From Bacteroidales bacterium (GTDB lineage: Bacteria > Planctomycetota > Planctomycetia > Gemmatales > Gemmataceae): a stretch of DNA of 40,848 nt. Location of the stretch: NCBI GenBank assembly GCA_026931725.1, contig JAIXLE010000146.1, positions 32,107 to 72,954 on the forward strand. The letters run 5' to 3'. Position numbers and translations under genes: made by a program. The notes beneath the pieces were generated by a model, which worked only from the letters and a program-made list of their open reading frames with translations, did not search any database and was not told the DNA's origin. Positions within the stretch are counted from its first letter, which is position 1, and the number at the start of each line of letters is the position of its first letter. This document shows positions 9,138 through 17,462 of this stretch, piece after piece.

Positions 9138-9725
9138 ATGTGGTGGCGGCCGTTGCAGCGATTTCCGCGCAGACTTCCGGCGAATGATACCCAGTTGAAC
9201 CGCATGGCTTGGCAGCCCTCGTACCGTGCTCCCGCACTCGCGGAGGTGCAAACCGGCATCGCACTGATGCCGACAACGAACTTACCCGAACTGCTCGTGC
9301 GTTGGTCGGCGGAAGATTTGGTCTGGGAAAACGGGCAACCCGTGGCGATGTCGTTGAGCGGACGGGCTTGGATCGCGGGCGGAGCGGCGTTGTGTGCGGC
9401 GGCACCGATTCGCGCGATCCGTCTGGTAGCCGTCCAACCCTTTTTGGAAGAAGTCGCCGCGTGCCCGCATTTGAGGCTCGTGGAGCATCTCGATCTGACC
9501 GGGAATCGGATCGGGCCTGCGGGGCTGCAATCGCTGCTGGCCTCGCCGTGGCTGGGGAACCTCCGGCGGCTCGATCTGGAGCGTAATGACCTCGGTGAGG
9601 CCGGTGCCGAATGCCTCCTGACCCACGCCCCGCCGCGGTTAGAACAGATTCGTGTGACAATTTGTGAGTTTTCCTCGGCAACTCGGCTCACGCTCGCCGC
9701 TCGATTCGGTACAATCACGCGATAA
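9138..9725 (+). CDS. Leucine-rich-repeat protein, planctomycete type
   Basis: A 195-residue protein. The C-terminal half has ribonuclease-inhibitor-like leucine-rich repeats: LVEHLDLTGNRIGPAGLQSLL and LRRLDLERNDLGEAGAECLL, spaced about 28 residues. The N-terminal part resembles the region before the repeats in the many short planctomycete LRR proteins (an RWSAEDLVWENG segment and PIRAIRLVAV). I see no signal peptide, so it is probably cytoplasmic, with a protein-binding role. The ATG at 9138 has GGAGG seven bases upstream, which beats the earlier in-frame ATG at 9075. It is divergent from the phosphorylase gene with 87 bases between them, which must hold both promoters. Partner unknown. Confidence 0.75.
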   Translation: MWWRPLQRFPRRLPANDTQLNRMAWQPSYRAPALAEVQTGIALMPTTNLPELLVRWSAEDLVWENGQPVAMSLSGRAWIAGGAALCAAAPIRAIRLVAVQPFLEEVAACPHLRLVEHLDLTGNRIGPAGLQSLLASPWLGNLRRLDLERNDLGEAGAECLLTHAPPRLEQIRVTICEFSSATRLTLAARFGTITR

Positions 9726-9755
9726 ACGCTTCCGCTTTCTCATGATGTTGAGCCG

Positions 9756-10751
9756 ATGGCTGTCAATCTTCCGCCGCAATACCACGATGCCGAAGCCCGC
9801 TACAAGAAGGGCAAAACCGCCGAGGAGAAACTCACGGCACTGCGGGAAATGTGGGTCATTCTGCCCAAGCACAAAGCCAGCGAAAAGGTGCAGGCGGACC
9901 TGAAGACGCGGATTAGCGAGCTTTCCGACCAGATAGAACAGGAAAAGCTCGGCCCGAAGAAAGCCGCCCCCGGCACCTACAAGATTCCGCGACAAGGCGC
10001 GGGCACAGTCGTTTTCCTGGGGCCGCCCAACGCTGGGAAATCAACACTGTTAGCGAAATTGACGAAAGCAACTCCAGCCATCGCCCCGTATCCGTTCACC
10101 ACTCGTGAGCCGATTCCGGGCATGATGGACTACGCCGATGTCCGGGTGCAACTGATCGACCTCCCGCCGATCTCCGCTGACCATTACGAAAGTTTCGTAA
10201 CGGACATTACGCGGGCCGCCGATGCCGCGGTTCTGTTTCTGGACCTCGGTGACGATGACGGCCCCGCGAACACCCAGGCCGTCATCGATCGTATGAAGTT
10301 GGCTCGCCGGGAACTCGTCGCCGAACGACCGACCACCGATGACGACCCCGCTACCTACTCCTTACCGACATTACTCGTCCGCACCCGCTCGGATGATGAG
10401 GCCGCGGACATCCGACTCGAAATCGCCAACGAATCGTTCGCGGATCGCTTCCCCGCCGTGTCCGTCTCCGCCGAACGGGACGCGGGGATCACGGAGTTGC
10501 GGCAAGCGATTTACGATCGACTGGGAGTCATGCGGATCTACACGAAACAGCCCGGCAAACCGGCAGACAAGGGAAGCCCATTCACCTGCCCGATCGGCAG
10601 TACCGTGCAGGAATTCGCGGGTTCCGTTCACCAGGATTTTGAAGAGGGGTTGAAATCCGCCCGTGTGTGGGGCACGGGTGTTTTCGACGGCCAAACCGTT
10701 GGCCGAGAACATGTTCTCCACGATCAGGACGTTGTTGAGTTGCATTTGTAA
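9756..10751 (+). CDS. DRG/Obg-like GTPase with C-terminal TGS domain
   Basis: A 331-residue GTP-binding protein of the DRG/Obg superfamily. After a helical N-terminus (1-70), the P-loop GPPNAGKS is at 89-96, the switch I region has PYPFTTREPIPGMM (about 110-123), and the G3 region reads LIDLPPI (about 134-140). The C-terminal ~75 residues match a TGS domain (IYTKQPGKPADKGSPF, then a stretch ending in HDQDVVELH). Family members act on ribosomes or RNA. Odd: G4, normally NKxD, reads VRTRSDD, lacking the Asn-Lys that read guanine, so base specificity may be relaxed or the motif is degenerate. It starts 30 bases after the LRR gene and 25 bases before the PSP1 gene, so likely one transcript. Confidence 0.85.
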   Translation: MAVNLPPQYHDAEARYKKGKTAEEKLTALREMWVILPKHKASEKVQADLKTRISELSDQIEQEKLGPKKAAPGTYKIPRQGAGTVVFLGPPNAGKSTLLAKLTKATPAIAPYPFTTREPIPGMMDYADVRVQLIDLPPISADHYESFVTDITRAADAAVLFLDLGDDDGPANTQAVIDRMKLARRELVAERPTTDDDPATYSLPTLLVRTRSDDEAADIRLEIANESFADRFPAVSVSAERDAGITELRQAIYDRLGVMRIYTKQPGKPADKGSPFTCPIGSTVQEFAGSVHQDFEEGLKSARVWGTGVFDGQTVGREHVLHDQDVVELHL

Positions 10752-10776
10752 CCCCCCATGCCCTATCATCGTCATA

Positions 10777-11625
10777 ATGAACCTGTCGCACCCGTCCTCC
10801 GCTTCCCCATCCACTCGCCGTACCTACATCGTGCGACACGGGCAGATGCGGTTCCACGGCATCTTTGAGGCTCACCCTCCCGTTGCGGAGCTGACCCGTG
10901 GTCAGTCGGTGATCCTGCGTACCGAACGCGGCCTGGAATCCGGGGAAGTCCTCTGCCCCGCGACCCCACAGGCCATCGCGGCCATCCCCGAACCCACCCA
11001 GGGGCAGATTCTCCGTGTGGCCAGTGCGGACGATCAAGAAAAGATCCAGCAACTCCGGGCATTGCAATCTTCAGAATATGACAAAGCGTCGCAACTCATT
11101 GCGCACCATCGGTTGCCGATGCAACTCGTGGATGTAGAACACTTATTCGGCGGTGAACGGATCATCTTCTATTTTCTCTCCGAAAACCGCGTCGATTTCC
11201 GAGAACTCGTGAAAAGCATGGCGCGGGAGTTCCACGCCCGCATCGAGTTACGTCAAATCGGCGTGCGGGACGAAGCCAAACTTCTGGCGGACTACGGAGA
11301 TTGCGGAAAACCCGTGTGCTGCAATACCCACATGAGCGTAATGCCGCCCGTGTCGATGCGGATGGCCAAGATTCAAAAATCGACACTCGACCCCACGAAA
11401 ATCAGTGGGCGCTGCGGCCGGTTGAAGTGCTGCCTACGGTTCGAGCAGGACGTGTACGATGAGTTCTTAGCGGACTTGCCGCCCATCGGTTCTCGGGTCG
11501 TCACGAACAAAGGCCAGGGCCGGATTCTCGCCCATGAGATTCTTGCCCGGCGACTGCTCGTGGAATTTGAAGATGGCCGCCGTTTGCCGGTCGCCGAGTC
11601 GGATGTGCTTTCTCGAATCAATTAA
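10777..11625 (+). CDS. PSP1 domain protein (RicT/YaaT-like)
   Basis: A 282-residue protein with a PSP1 domain, the family of Bacillus RicT (YaaT), a part of the Fe-S-containing Ric complex that acts on RNA maturation and RNase Y. The family signature is intact: LLADYGDCGKPVCC, MRMAKIQKSTLDPTKISGRC and GRLKCCLRFE carry six cysteines in CxxxxCC and CxxxxCC spacing that can bind a metal or Fe-S cluster. The extreme N-terminus is Ser/Pro-rich. Start: ATG 10777, just after the GTPase stop; the in-frame upstream part lies inside the GTPase gene. No strong Shine-Dalgarno box is present, so translation may depend on the upstream gene. The role in this organism is inferred from the family only. Confidence 0.9.
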   Translation: MNLSHPSSASPSTRRTYIVRHGQMRFHGIFEAHPPVAELTRGQSVILRTERGLESGEVLCPATPQAIAAIPEPTQGQILRVASADDQEKIQQLRALQSSEYDKASQLIAHHRLPMQLVDVEHLFGGERIIFYFLSENRVDFRELVKSMAREFHARIELRQIGVRDEAKLLADYGDCGKPVCCNTHMSVMPPVSMRMAKIQKSTLDPTKISGRCGRLKCCLRFEQDVYDEFLADLPPIGSRVVTNKGQGRILAHEILARRLLVEFEDGRRLPVAESDVLSRIN

Positions 11626-11687
11626 AATCAAGATGAAGATCGCTTTCCGCGTGAAAGCAGAGCCTCGGACGCATGAAGGAGCATAAT

Positions 11688-12098
11688 GTGGACCCCAGGA
11701 TCCTCGAATTGGTACGCGGCGATGTGCGGTTTGCCTACGAGGCGTATGAGTTTATCTGCGATAGCGTGGGCTTCACTCAGGAACTCCTCAACCGCGTGCC
11801 CGAAGAAGATGATGACCCCGATACGGATTATCACGTCAGCGGGGAAGAACTCTCCCGCGGTGTCTGCGAATTAGCGATCCGCGAATTCGGGATGATGGCC
11901 CCCGTCGTCTTCCAGCAATGGGGAATCCGCACGACCGATGACATTGGGCACATCGTCTTCAACCTGATCGCCGCTGAGCGACTCAGTCAGTCGGAACGCG
12001 ATGACCCGGAAGATTTTCACGATCTCTTCGACATACCCAAAATGCTCCTGGAAGAATTTGAACTCACGATCGGCGACAAGCCAGGGCGGAACCGATGA
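11688..12098 (+). CDS. Minf_1886 family protein
   Basis: A 136-residue acidic protein matching the Minf_1886 family, a short conserved protein of planctomycetes, verrucomicrobia and relatives with no known function. Signature parts are AYEAYEFICDSVGFTQ, HVSGEELSRGVCELAIREFG and WGIRTTDDIGHIVFNLI. I choose the GTG at 11688 because a perfect AAGGAG stands six bases before it; the in-frame ATG at 11673 has no box and would overlap that box, giving five extra residues (MKEHN). It follows PSP1 by 62 bases and its stop overlaps the next gene's ATG (ATGA at 12095-12098), so these two are translationally coupled. Family call firm, function unknown. Confidence 0.85.
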   Translation: MDPRILELVRGDVRFAYEAYEFICDSVGFTQELLNRVPEEDDDPDTDYHVSGEELSRGVCELAIREFGMMAPVVFQQWGIRTTDDIGHIVFNLIAAERLSQSERDDPEDFHDLFDIPKMLLEEFELTIGDKPGRNR

Positions 12099-12565
12099 TG
12101 TTGGCCCGTATACGGTTACTGCTCTGTAGCCTGGCCTTTGTCACCTGGATTGCCTGGCTGGGCTACGCCGTCACACAACGCGGTTCCGTGCCCGTCCTCT
12201 CACGGGCGCAATTACTCGCCGCCTCAGATCTTGTGGTGGCAAATGTTTCCACGGAAGCCGGGGATATTCCCAAAAAGGATGTGCAGATCCTCCACACACT
12301 CCGCGGCAGCCTGCCTGCGGGAACGACAATCACCGTGGTCAACCTGCCTGGGGCACGCATACCCGCCGAAATCCACACCGGCTTCCACAATTTCCCGGCA
12401 GGAGAATACTTTTTGCCGCTCGAACGCCTCGGCGACCATCTCTACCGCGTAGCAGGCTATCCGCGCTCACCGGGCCTGGAACCCGCCAACCCCGAACGCC
12501 CAACCGTTTATCCGTGGACGACCATGATTCAGTCCCAATTACAGGCTATAACAGAACTTCCGTAG
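12095..12565 (+). CDS. Small membrane-anchored or secreted hypothetical protein
   Basis: A 156-residue protein I do not recognise. Residues 4-27 form one hydrophobic segment after an Arg, so a signal anchor or uncleaved signal peptide with the rest outside the cytoplasm. The body is beta-rich (DLVVANVSTE, VQILHTLRG, TITVVNLPG, EYFLPLERLGDHLYRVAG) and looks like a small beta barrel of the type that follows a signal anchor. It overlaps the Minf_1886 gene by four bases and is the last gene before the tRNA cluster. Confidence 0.6.
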   Translation: MMLARIRLLLCSLAFVTWIAWLGYAVTQRGSVPVLSRAQLLAASDLVVANVSTEAGDIPKKDVQILHTLRGSLPAGTTITVVNLPGARIPAEIHTGFHNFPAGEYFLPLERLGDHLYRVAGYPRSPGLEPANPERPTVYPWTTMIQSQLQAITELP

Positions 12566-12650
12566 CGCGAACCGATTCCGCGGCAAACGTCTCTGTTTGG
12601 GAGAGAGAAAATTTTCGGGGGAATACGAGGGGAGATCCCGGAAATTCACC

Positions 12651-12679
12651 TTGAACACCAGCCGTGTGATGCGTAATGT
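12651..12679 (+). promoter_or_regulatory. Promoter of the tRNA-tuf operon
   Basis: TTGAAC (12651-12656) and TAATGT (12674-12679) with a 17-base spacer lie 30 bases before the first tRNA. The rest of the 143-base gap shows nothing else. Confidence 0.6.
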
Positions 12680-12708
12680 TTAACTTTCCGCCGAGCACGG
12701 GCAACATC

Positions 12709-12781
12709 GCCAGCGTAGCTCAGTTGGTAGAGCAACGGTTTTGTAAACCGTAGGTCGTGGGTTCGAATCCCACTGCTGGCT
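12709..12781 (+). tRNA. tRNA-Thr (TGT)
   Basis: A 73-base cloverleaf. Acceptor GCCAGCG pairs with TGCTGGC, anticodon stem CGGTT/AACCG closes TTTGTAA with anticodon TGT, and the T arm GTGGG/CCCAC encloses TTCGAAT. First of four tRNA genes in front of tuf. Confidence 0.97.
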
Positions 12782-12808
12782 CTCGGGTGAGTCGAAAAGA
12801 ATGTTCAT

Positions 12809-12891
12809 GGGCAGGTGGCAGAGTGGTCAATTGCACCAGACTGTAAATCTGGCCTCTTCGGAGTTCGGGGGTTCAAATCCCTCCCTGCCCA
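12809..12891 (+). tRNA. tRNA-Tyr (GTA)
   Basis: An 83-base class II tRNA with a long variable arm. Acceptor GGGCAGG pairs with CCTGCCC, the anticodon stem closes CTGTAAA with GTA, and the T loop reads TTCAAAT. Confidence 0.96.
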
Positions 12892-12988
12892 TTCAGCAAA
12901 GGCAAGACGGTGGGAAGATAATATTCCAACTGTCACGAAGCGAGCAAGTAGAACAATAGACTTGGCTTCCGAAAATGTCAGGGGAAAC

Positions 12989-13060
12989 GCGGGAGTAGCT
13001 CAACGGTAGAGCACTTGCCTTCCAAGCAAGATGTTGCGGGTTCAAATCCCGTCTCCCGCT
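12989..13060 (+). tRNA. tRNA-Gly (TCC)
   Basis: A 72-base cloverleaf. Acceptor GCGGGAG pairs with CTCCCGC, anticodon stem CTTGC/GCAAG closes CTTCCAA with TCC, and the T loop is TTCAAAT. Confidence 0.97.
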
Positions 13061-13153
13061 CTGACCGGATTGTTGAAAAATTCCTAGTCATTAAACACTG
13101 GGATAAAAGTGTTGCATGGATTGAAAGAGCGACCATGTACACTATGAAGAATT

Positions 13154-13226
<73 letters not shown>

Positions 13227-13370
13227 TTCGCGGCGCGATCCGATCGCGAACCGCACGATTGCGGCCGATGTGCGAAAAACGACATGAGAAGGTGGGGCCG
13301 TGTCACTGCCAGGGGCGGCTGACGATTTCGCCTTTCACCAACAGACATCCCTGTGAGGAAAGGACTAGCA

Positions 13371-14585
13371 ATGGCGAAGGGCGTATTTGAGCGGACCAAG
13401 CCGCACCTAAACGTAGGCACCATCGGTCACATCGACCACGGCAAAACGACGCTGACCGCGGCGATCTTGGCTCGTCAAGCCTACAAAAATAAGCTCAAGG
13501 ATGTGAAATCCTACGCGGATATCGCCAAGGGCGGAATTGTGCGGGATGCCAATAAAACCGTGACCATCGCGGTTTCCCACGTCGAATACGAAACCGAAAA
13601 GCGGCACTATGCCCACATCGACTGCCCCGGCCACGCGGACTATATCAAAAACATGATTACGGGGGCCGCGCAAATGGACGGGGCCATCCTCGTGGTGGCC
13701 GCCAACGACGGTCCGATGCCCCAGACCCGTGAGCATATTCTGCTCGCCCGCCAGGTCGGCGTGCCCCGGATCGTCGTGTTCATGAACAAAGTCGATACCG
13801 TGGACGACCCCGAATTGCTCGAACTTGTCGAGCTGGAAATTCGGGAACTGCTCAAAAAGTACGATTTCCCCGGTGACGAGATTCCGATTATCAAGGGGCA
13901 GTCGAAGGATGCCCTCGAAAACCCGGAAAAAGATGGTAATCCTGGTCCGAAGTCGATCGACGAACTGATGGATGCCCTGGATAACTACATTCCGGATCCG
14001 GTTCGTGAAGAAGATAAACCGCTGCTGATGTCCGTTGAAGACGTATTTTCGATCAAAGGTCGGGGTACCGTGGCCACCGGACGGATCGAACGCGGGACAG
14101 CCAAAGTCGGCGATGAAGTCGAAATCATCGGCCTGCGGAAGAACAACACCAAGACCGTATTGACCGGCTTGGAAATGTTCAACAAGACTCTTGATAAGGC
14201 GATTGCTGGCGACAACGTCGGTGCGCTGCTGCGAGGGATTGACAAGGAAGGGATCGAACGGGAACAGGTCATCGCCAAGCCCGGTTCCATCACTCCGCAC
14301 ACGAAGTTTGAAGCCAACATTTATGTACTGAGTAAGGACGAAGGTGGTCGTCACACTCCGTTCTTCAGCAAGTACAAGCCACAATTCTACTTCCGTACCA
14401 CGGACGTGACCGGAAGTATCACACTGCCGGAAGGCGTGGAAATGTGTATGCCCGGTGACAACGTGAAAATCACGGTGGAACTGATGGATGGTATGCCCGT
14501 TGCCATGGATGAAGGTCTGCGTTTCGCTATCCGCGAAGGCGGCAAGACGGTGGGTTCCGGCGTTGTGACTAAGATTCTGGTCTGA
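13371..14585 (+). CDS. tuf: Translation elongation factor EF-Tu
   Basis: A 404-residue EF-Tu, the GTPase that brings aminoacyl-tRNA to the ribosome. P-loop GHIDHGKT (19-26), DCPGH (84-88), NKVD and the C-terminal barrel domains are intact. Switch I is unusual: residues 48-70 read [16 protein letters not shown] then TVTIAVSH in place of the common EEKARGITINTSH; the catalytic switch Thr (65) is kept. Domain linker [14 protein letters not shown] (about 185-198) also carries a few extra residues, making the protein about ten residues longer than the E. coli one. The ATG at 13371 follows an AGGAAAGG box; the upstream in-frame ATG adds six residues. The gene sits directly after tRNA-Thr(GGT), as in tufB operons. 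Confidence 0.98.
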   Translation: MAKGVFERTKPHLNVGTIGHIDHGKTTLTAAILARQAYKNKLKDVKSYADIAKGGIVRDANKTVTIAVSHVEYETEKRHYAHIDCPGHADYIKNMITGAAQMDGAILVVAANDGPMPQTREHILLARQVGVPRIVVFMNKVDTVDDPELLELVELEIRELLKKYDFPGDEIPIIKGQSKDALENPEKDGNPGPKSIDELMDALDNYIPDPVREEDKPLLMSVEDVFSIKGRGTVATGRIERGTAKVGDEVEIIGLRKNNTKTVLTGLEMFNKTLDKAIAGDNVGALLRGIDKEGIEREQVIAKPGSITPHTKFEANIYVLSKDEGGRHTPFFSKYKPQFYFRTTDVTGSITLPEGVEMCMPGDNVKITVELMDGMPVAMDEGLRFAIREGGKTVGSGVVTKILV

Positions 14586-14699
14586 TGATCCCCAAGACCC
14601 TTGGTTAAAGAGTGTGGCCACCTTTGGTTTCCCACGATTCGCTGATCCGGTGTCCCGTTGAGAGACTGGCGGCTTCCTGACTAAGGACTGATCAACCCG

Positions 14700-14770
14700 A
14701 AGGGCATATTCAATGGTAGAGCAGCGGTCTCCAAAACCGCAGGTTGGGGGTTCGAGTCCCTCTGCACCTG
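14700..14770 (+). tRNA. tRNA-Trp (CCA), irregular 5' half
   Basis: A 71-base gene at the usual tRNA-Trp place between tuf and secE. The anticodon arm (GCGGT, CTCCAAA, ACCGC) and T arm (GGGGG, TTCGAGT, CCCTC) are sound. The 3' acceptor strand TGCACCT (14763-14769) would need AGGTGCA, but the 5' strand reads AAGGGCA: as a seven-pair stem it has mismatches at pairs 2 and 4, or six pairs with one bulged A. The D stem is also one base short (TATTC where TAATTC or TAGTTC is expected). The identity is clear; whether it folds normally is not. Confidence 0.85.
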
Positions 14771-14872
14771 ATCTCCCGATGGCTTGGCACCATCCTGACG
14801 ACAGGATTCGGATGCCGTTCGTAAGGGTTCCTGCTGGATACCTGAACCCCACGAACCCAGGAAAGGATCGGT

Positions 14873-15844
14873 ATGGCCACCGCTGTGCAATCGTCAAATA
14901 CGTCGACCCAATCTGGTAACCCGCGCTTAAAACTCGTGTTGAGTAGTGTGCTTGGGGCTCTGTTCCTCTTTGCAGGACTGTTTACGGCTGGTTATCTTGT
15001 CCCACAGTTGCTATCGAGTACGCTAGACAGTCTGGGATTAGGGATTTTCGTCAACACCATTCTCGTGTTGATGGCAGCAGTTGTGGTGATTGGTGCATTC
15101 GTCGCTTTGGGTGCCAAAGTTGCAGGCTCCAACCCTCCGAAAGGGTTGCGCGGCGGGATTTTCGCGGTGATGACTCTCGCCTTTGTTCTCTTCTTCATCA
15201 TCCGTACCGTGGGCGTGAATGTCGAAGGTGCCGCATCAGGTGGACCGATCACGATCCTGGTATCCCTCGCGTTGTTAGCAGGTAGCTATTATTTCCTATC
15301 CTCTGTGAGTGGGCAGAATGTGATGATTGCCCTGGAGGAACAGGGGTGGTTCTCCGCGATTGGCTATAAGAAAACACAAGGCATTCGGACTCGTCGTTAC
15401 ACAATGATCGGGTTTTTGCTGATCGGTTGGACGGGCGTGATCGCTCTGAGTAAGAGTCCGTTCCTTGTGGATGCCAGTGGGCCTCTTGTGTTCGATCTTC
15501 CCTTCACGGATACAATGTTCACCACGTTGCCCAATGTCGGATATACCCTCCCGCTGATTTTGACAGTCCTCGTTTTCTGGATGTCCTGGCGGGCGGTCAA
15601 TGTACCAGTATTTTCGGATTTCCTGATTGCGACGGAAGCCGAAATGAACAAGGTTTCCTGGTCCACACGGAAGCAACTTGTTCAAGATACAATTGTTGTG
15701 CTCACAACGGTATTTCTTCTTACGGCGTTCCTGTTCGCGGTGGATTGGTTCTGGGGTACATTGTTGAGCTCGTATCCCATCAATGTCTTACCCTCGCCCG
15801 CTGAAACTAAGCAAGCCGCTGAGAACGCGGCACCGAATTGGTAA
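14873..15844 (+). CDS. secE: SecE preprotein translocase subunit with long multi-span N-terminus
   Basis: SecE, the small essential subunit clamping the SecY channel. Its core is at the C-terminus: an amphipathic helix ATEAEMNKVSWSTRKQLVQD (253-272) followed by the membrane span at about 273-296. The protein is 323 residues, against roughly 60-130 for most SecE. The extra ~250 residues hold about six more hydrophobic segments (about 20-43, 55-80, 93-114, 124-145, 176-194, 224-240). Position just before nusG, in the order tRNA-Trp, secE, nusG, confirms the call. The ATG at 14873 has an AGGAAAGG box nearby. Whether the extension is a planctomycete trait or a fusion is not decided here. Confidence 0.92.
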   Translation: MATAVQSSNTSTQSGNPRLKLVLSSVLGALFLFAGLFTAGYLVPQLLSSTLDSLGLGIFVNTILVLMAAVVVIGAFVALGAKVAGSNPPKGLRGGIFAVMTLAFVLFFIIRTVGVNVEGAASGGPITILVSLALLAGSYYFLSSVSGQNVMIALEEQGWFSAIGYKKTQGIRTRRYTMIGFLLIGWTGVIALSKSPFLVDASGPLVFDLPFTDTMFTTLPNVGYTLPLILTVLVFWMSWRAVNVPVFSDFLIATEAEMNKVSWSTRKQLVQDTIVVLTTVFLLTAFLFAVDWFWGTLLSSYPINVLPSPAETKQAAENAAPNW

Positions 15845-15882
15845 CTTCATTGTCAGTCGTCGGAGTGACAAGGTAATCGCAC

Positions 15883-16773
15883 ATGGCAGACGAAATTGTG
15901 GACACTCCGATATCGGATGAACCTTTAGAATCCTTACATTCTGAGACAGACCAAAATCGGAAACCCCATTTACCGCTTCCTGCGGATGAAGAGGGGGTTT
16001 CTCACGGAGATGCTGTCTCGGATTCGGTTGCATCATCGCCCGATGCGAATGCACTGAATGATGAGCACGCGGACTCTTCACTAAACTCTGATGCAGATAT
16101 TCCCGGCCGAGAGGAATCTCCAGAATCGATTCTGACCGAAACGACTGCTGAGTTAGAACCGGAAGAGCCGGTCAACAAAAAACATTGGTATGTCGTCAAA
16201 GTCACAAGTGGGCGAGAAGAATCTATAAAGGCGGCGATTGAGCGACGAGTGAAGATTGAGGGACTCGAAGAATTTTACGGTGAAATTGTCATTCCCGTCG
16301 AACGTATCACGGAAGTGAAAAAGGTTAAGGAAACGAAGAACGGCGAAAAAATCACCAAGGAAAAACGGGTCACGAAGGAACGCAAGAAATTCCCCGGTTA
16401 TATCATGGCCGAGGTCGAATTCAACGACCGTATCCTCTACCTATTTCGGGAAACTTCGGGCGTTGGTGATTTTGTTGGGGCCACGGGGCCGCTGAAACCG
16501 CCTCCACCTATGACGGAAATTGAAGTTAAGCGGATGCGAGGTGAAGTCACCAAAGAGGATGTCAAAGGGGCTAAGGCCGTCATCAAACTTGATTTTGAAA
16601 AAGGTGATAAGGTTCGTATCCGGGAAGGTGCCTTCGCCAACATGGAAGGTGAAGTCAAAGAAATTGCCATGCCCAAAGATGCGAATGAATCGCCCAAAAT
16701 CCGCGTGGCCGTTACGATATTTGGTCGTGAAGTGCCTGTGGATTTAGATTACTGGCAAGTCGACAAAAATTGA
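15883..16773 (+). CDS. nusG: Transcription termination/antitermination protein NusG, extended
   Basis: NusG binds RNA polymerase and links it to Rho or to the ribosome. The NGN domain starts at KHWYVVKVTSGREESIKA (about 100-117), includes FPGYIMAEV (170-178), and the KOW domain is at about 238-290 with GDKVRIREGAFANMEGEVKE. Of 296 residues the first ~98 are a Ser/Asp/Glu-rich low-complexity tail not seen in E. coli NusG (181 residues). Within NGN a Lys/Glu-rich insertion (about 146-169, EVKKVKETKNGEKITKEKR) lies between the second strand and FPGY. It directly follows secE. Confidence 0.96.
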   Translation: MADEIVDTPISDEPLESLHSETDQNRKPHLPLPADEEGVSHGDAVSDSVASSPDANALNDEHADSSLNSDADIPGREESPESILTETTAELEPEEPVNKKHWYVVKVTSGREESIKAAIERRVKIEGLEEFYGEIVIPVERITEVKKVKETKNGEKITKEKRVTKERKKFPGYIMAEVEFNDRILYLFRETSGVGDFVGATGPLKPPPPMTEIEVKRMRGEVTKEDVKGAKAVIKLDFEKGDKVRIREGAFANMEGEVKEIAMPKDANESPKIRVAVTIFGREVPVDLDYWQVDKN

Positions 16774-16823
16774 TGCCCCAGCCCAGATTTCATCATTAGA
16801 TGTGGGAATTTCCGGGTATCGAC

Positions 16824-16850
16824 TTGACAATTTTGGGAAGCTGCTAAAAT
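16824..16850 (+). promoter_or_regulatory. Candidate promoter upstream of rplK
   Basis: TTGACA (16824-16829) and TAAAAT (16845-16850) with a 15-base spacer, shorter than the ideal 17. It would start transcription a few bases before the hairpin that follows. Confidence 0.5.
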
Positions 16851-16858
16851 CTCTCTTT

Positions 16859-16889
16859 CACCCCCTCTCCGAGCCGCAGGGAGGGGGTG
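16859..16889 (+). promoter_or_regulatory. Strong hairpin at the start of the rplK leader (terminator or 5' mRNA structure)
   Basis: CACCCCCTC (16859-16867) pairs perfectly with GAGGGGGTG (16881-16889), followed by TGTTATTGTTCATTTTC. It could end nusG transcripts, or, because a promoter lies just upstream, form the 5' end of the rplK mRNA. Confidence 0.6.
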
Positions 16890-16962
16890 TGTTATTGTTC
16901 ATTTTCTCACATGACCTCGGTCTGGCGCGCGCAGCGAGGCATGATAGGTAGGTATCGGATTC

Positions 16963-17427
16963 ATGGCCAAACAGGTCACCGCACAAGTTAAACTCCAATG
17001 TCCCGGTGGTTTGGCGACACCAGCACCGCCCGTTGGCCCGGCGCTTGGTGCTCACGGCGTTAACATTGGGATGTTCGTCAAGCAATTCAACGAAAAGACT
17101 GGCAACCCGGAAATGAAAGGGTTGATGCTGCCGGTCGTGATCACGGTCTATTCTGACCGTAGCTTTGAATTCAAGATCAAATCGCCGCCTGCTGCTATTC
17201 TTCTGAAACTGGCCGCGAAGATTCCTCACGCCAAGAAGGCGGGCGGGGATGTGATTCCAGCCGATTCTAGGAAGAAGGGTAAGTACAAAGGGTTTTCCGT
17301 CACCGCAGCACAGGTTCTGGACATCGCCAAAAAGAAACAGGCCGACCTGAATGCGCGTGATCTGGAACACGCCGCGCGGATTATCGCGGGGACAGCACGC
17401 AGCATGGGACTCGAAATTAAAGACTGA
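16963..17427 (+). CDS. rplK: 50S ribosomal protein L11
   Basis: L11 forms the GTPase-associated centre with 23S rRNA. The 154-residue protein carries the N-terminal signature [34 protein letters not shown] in pieces (residues 2-35), with the expected Pro-rich loop [14 protein letters not shown], and the RNA-binding C-terminal part ends with [20 protein letters not shown]. It is a little longer than the E. coli protein (about 142) because of a short insertion near residues 98-107 ([13 protein letters not shown]). The start ATG at 16963 begins the conserved sequence. It opens the L11-L1-L10-L12 group. Confidence 0.97.
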   Translation: MAKQVTAQVKLQCPGGLATPAPPVGPALGAHGVNIGMFVKQFNEKTGNPEMKGLMLPVVITVYSDRSFEFKIKSPPAAILLKLAAKIPHAKKAGGDVIPADSRKKGKYKGFSVTAAQVLDIAKKKQADLNARDLEHAARIIAGTARSMGLEIKD

Positions 17428-17462
17428 TTGTATGATGGGTCAGGCTGATATGGCCCAAGGTG

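Noticed and set aside
13090..13150. A separate tuf promoter before tRNA-Thr(GGT)
   Set aside because: TACACT is present but no -35 box lies at a sound distance.
13407..14897. A 496-residue open frame opposite tuf
   Set aside because: It is a mirror of the conserved tuf codons, has no family motif and would span tRNA-Trp.
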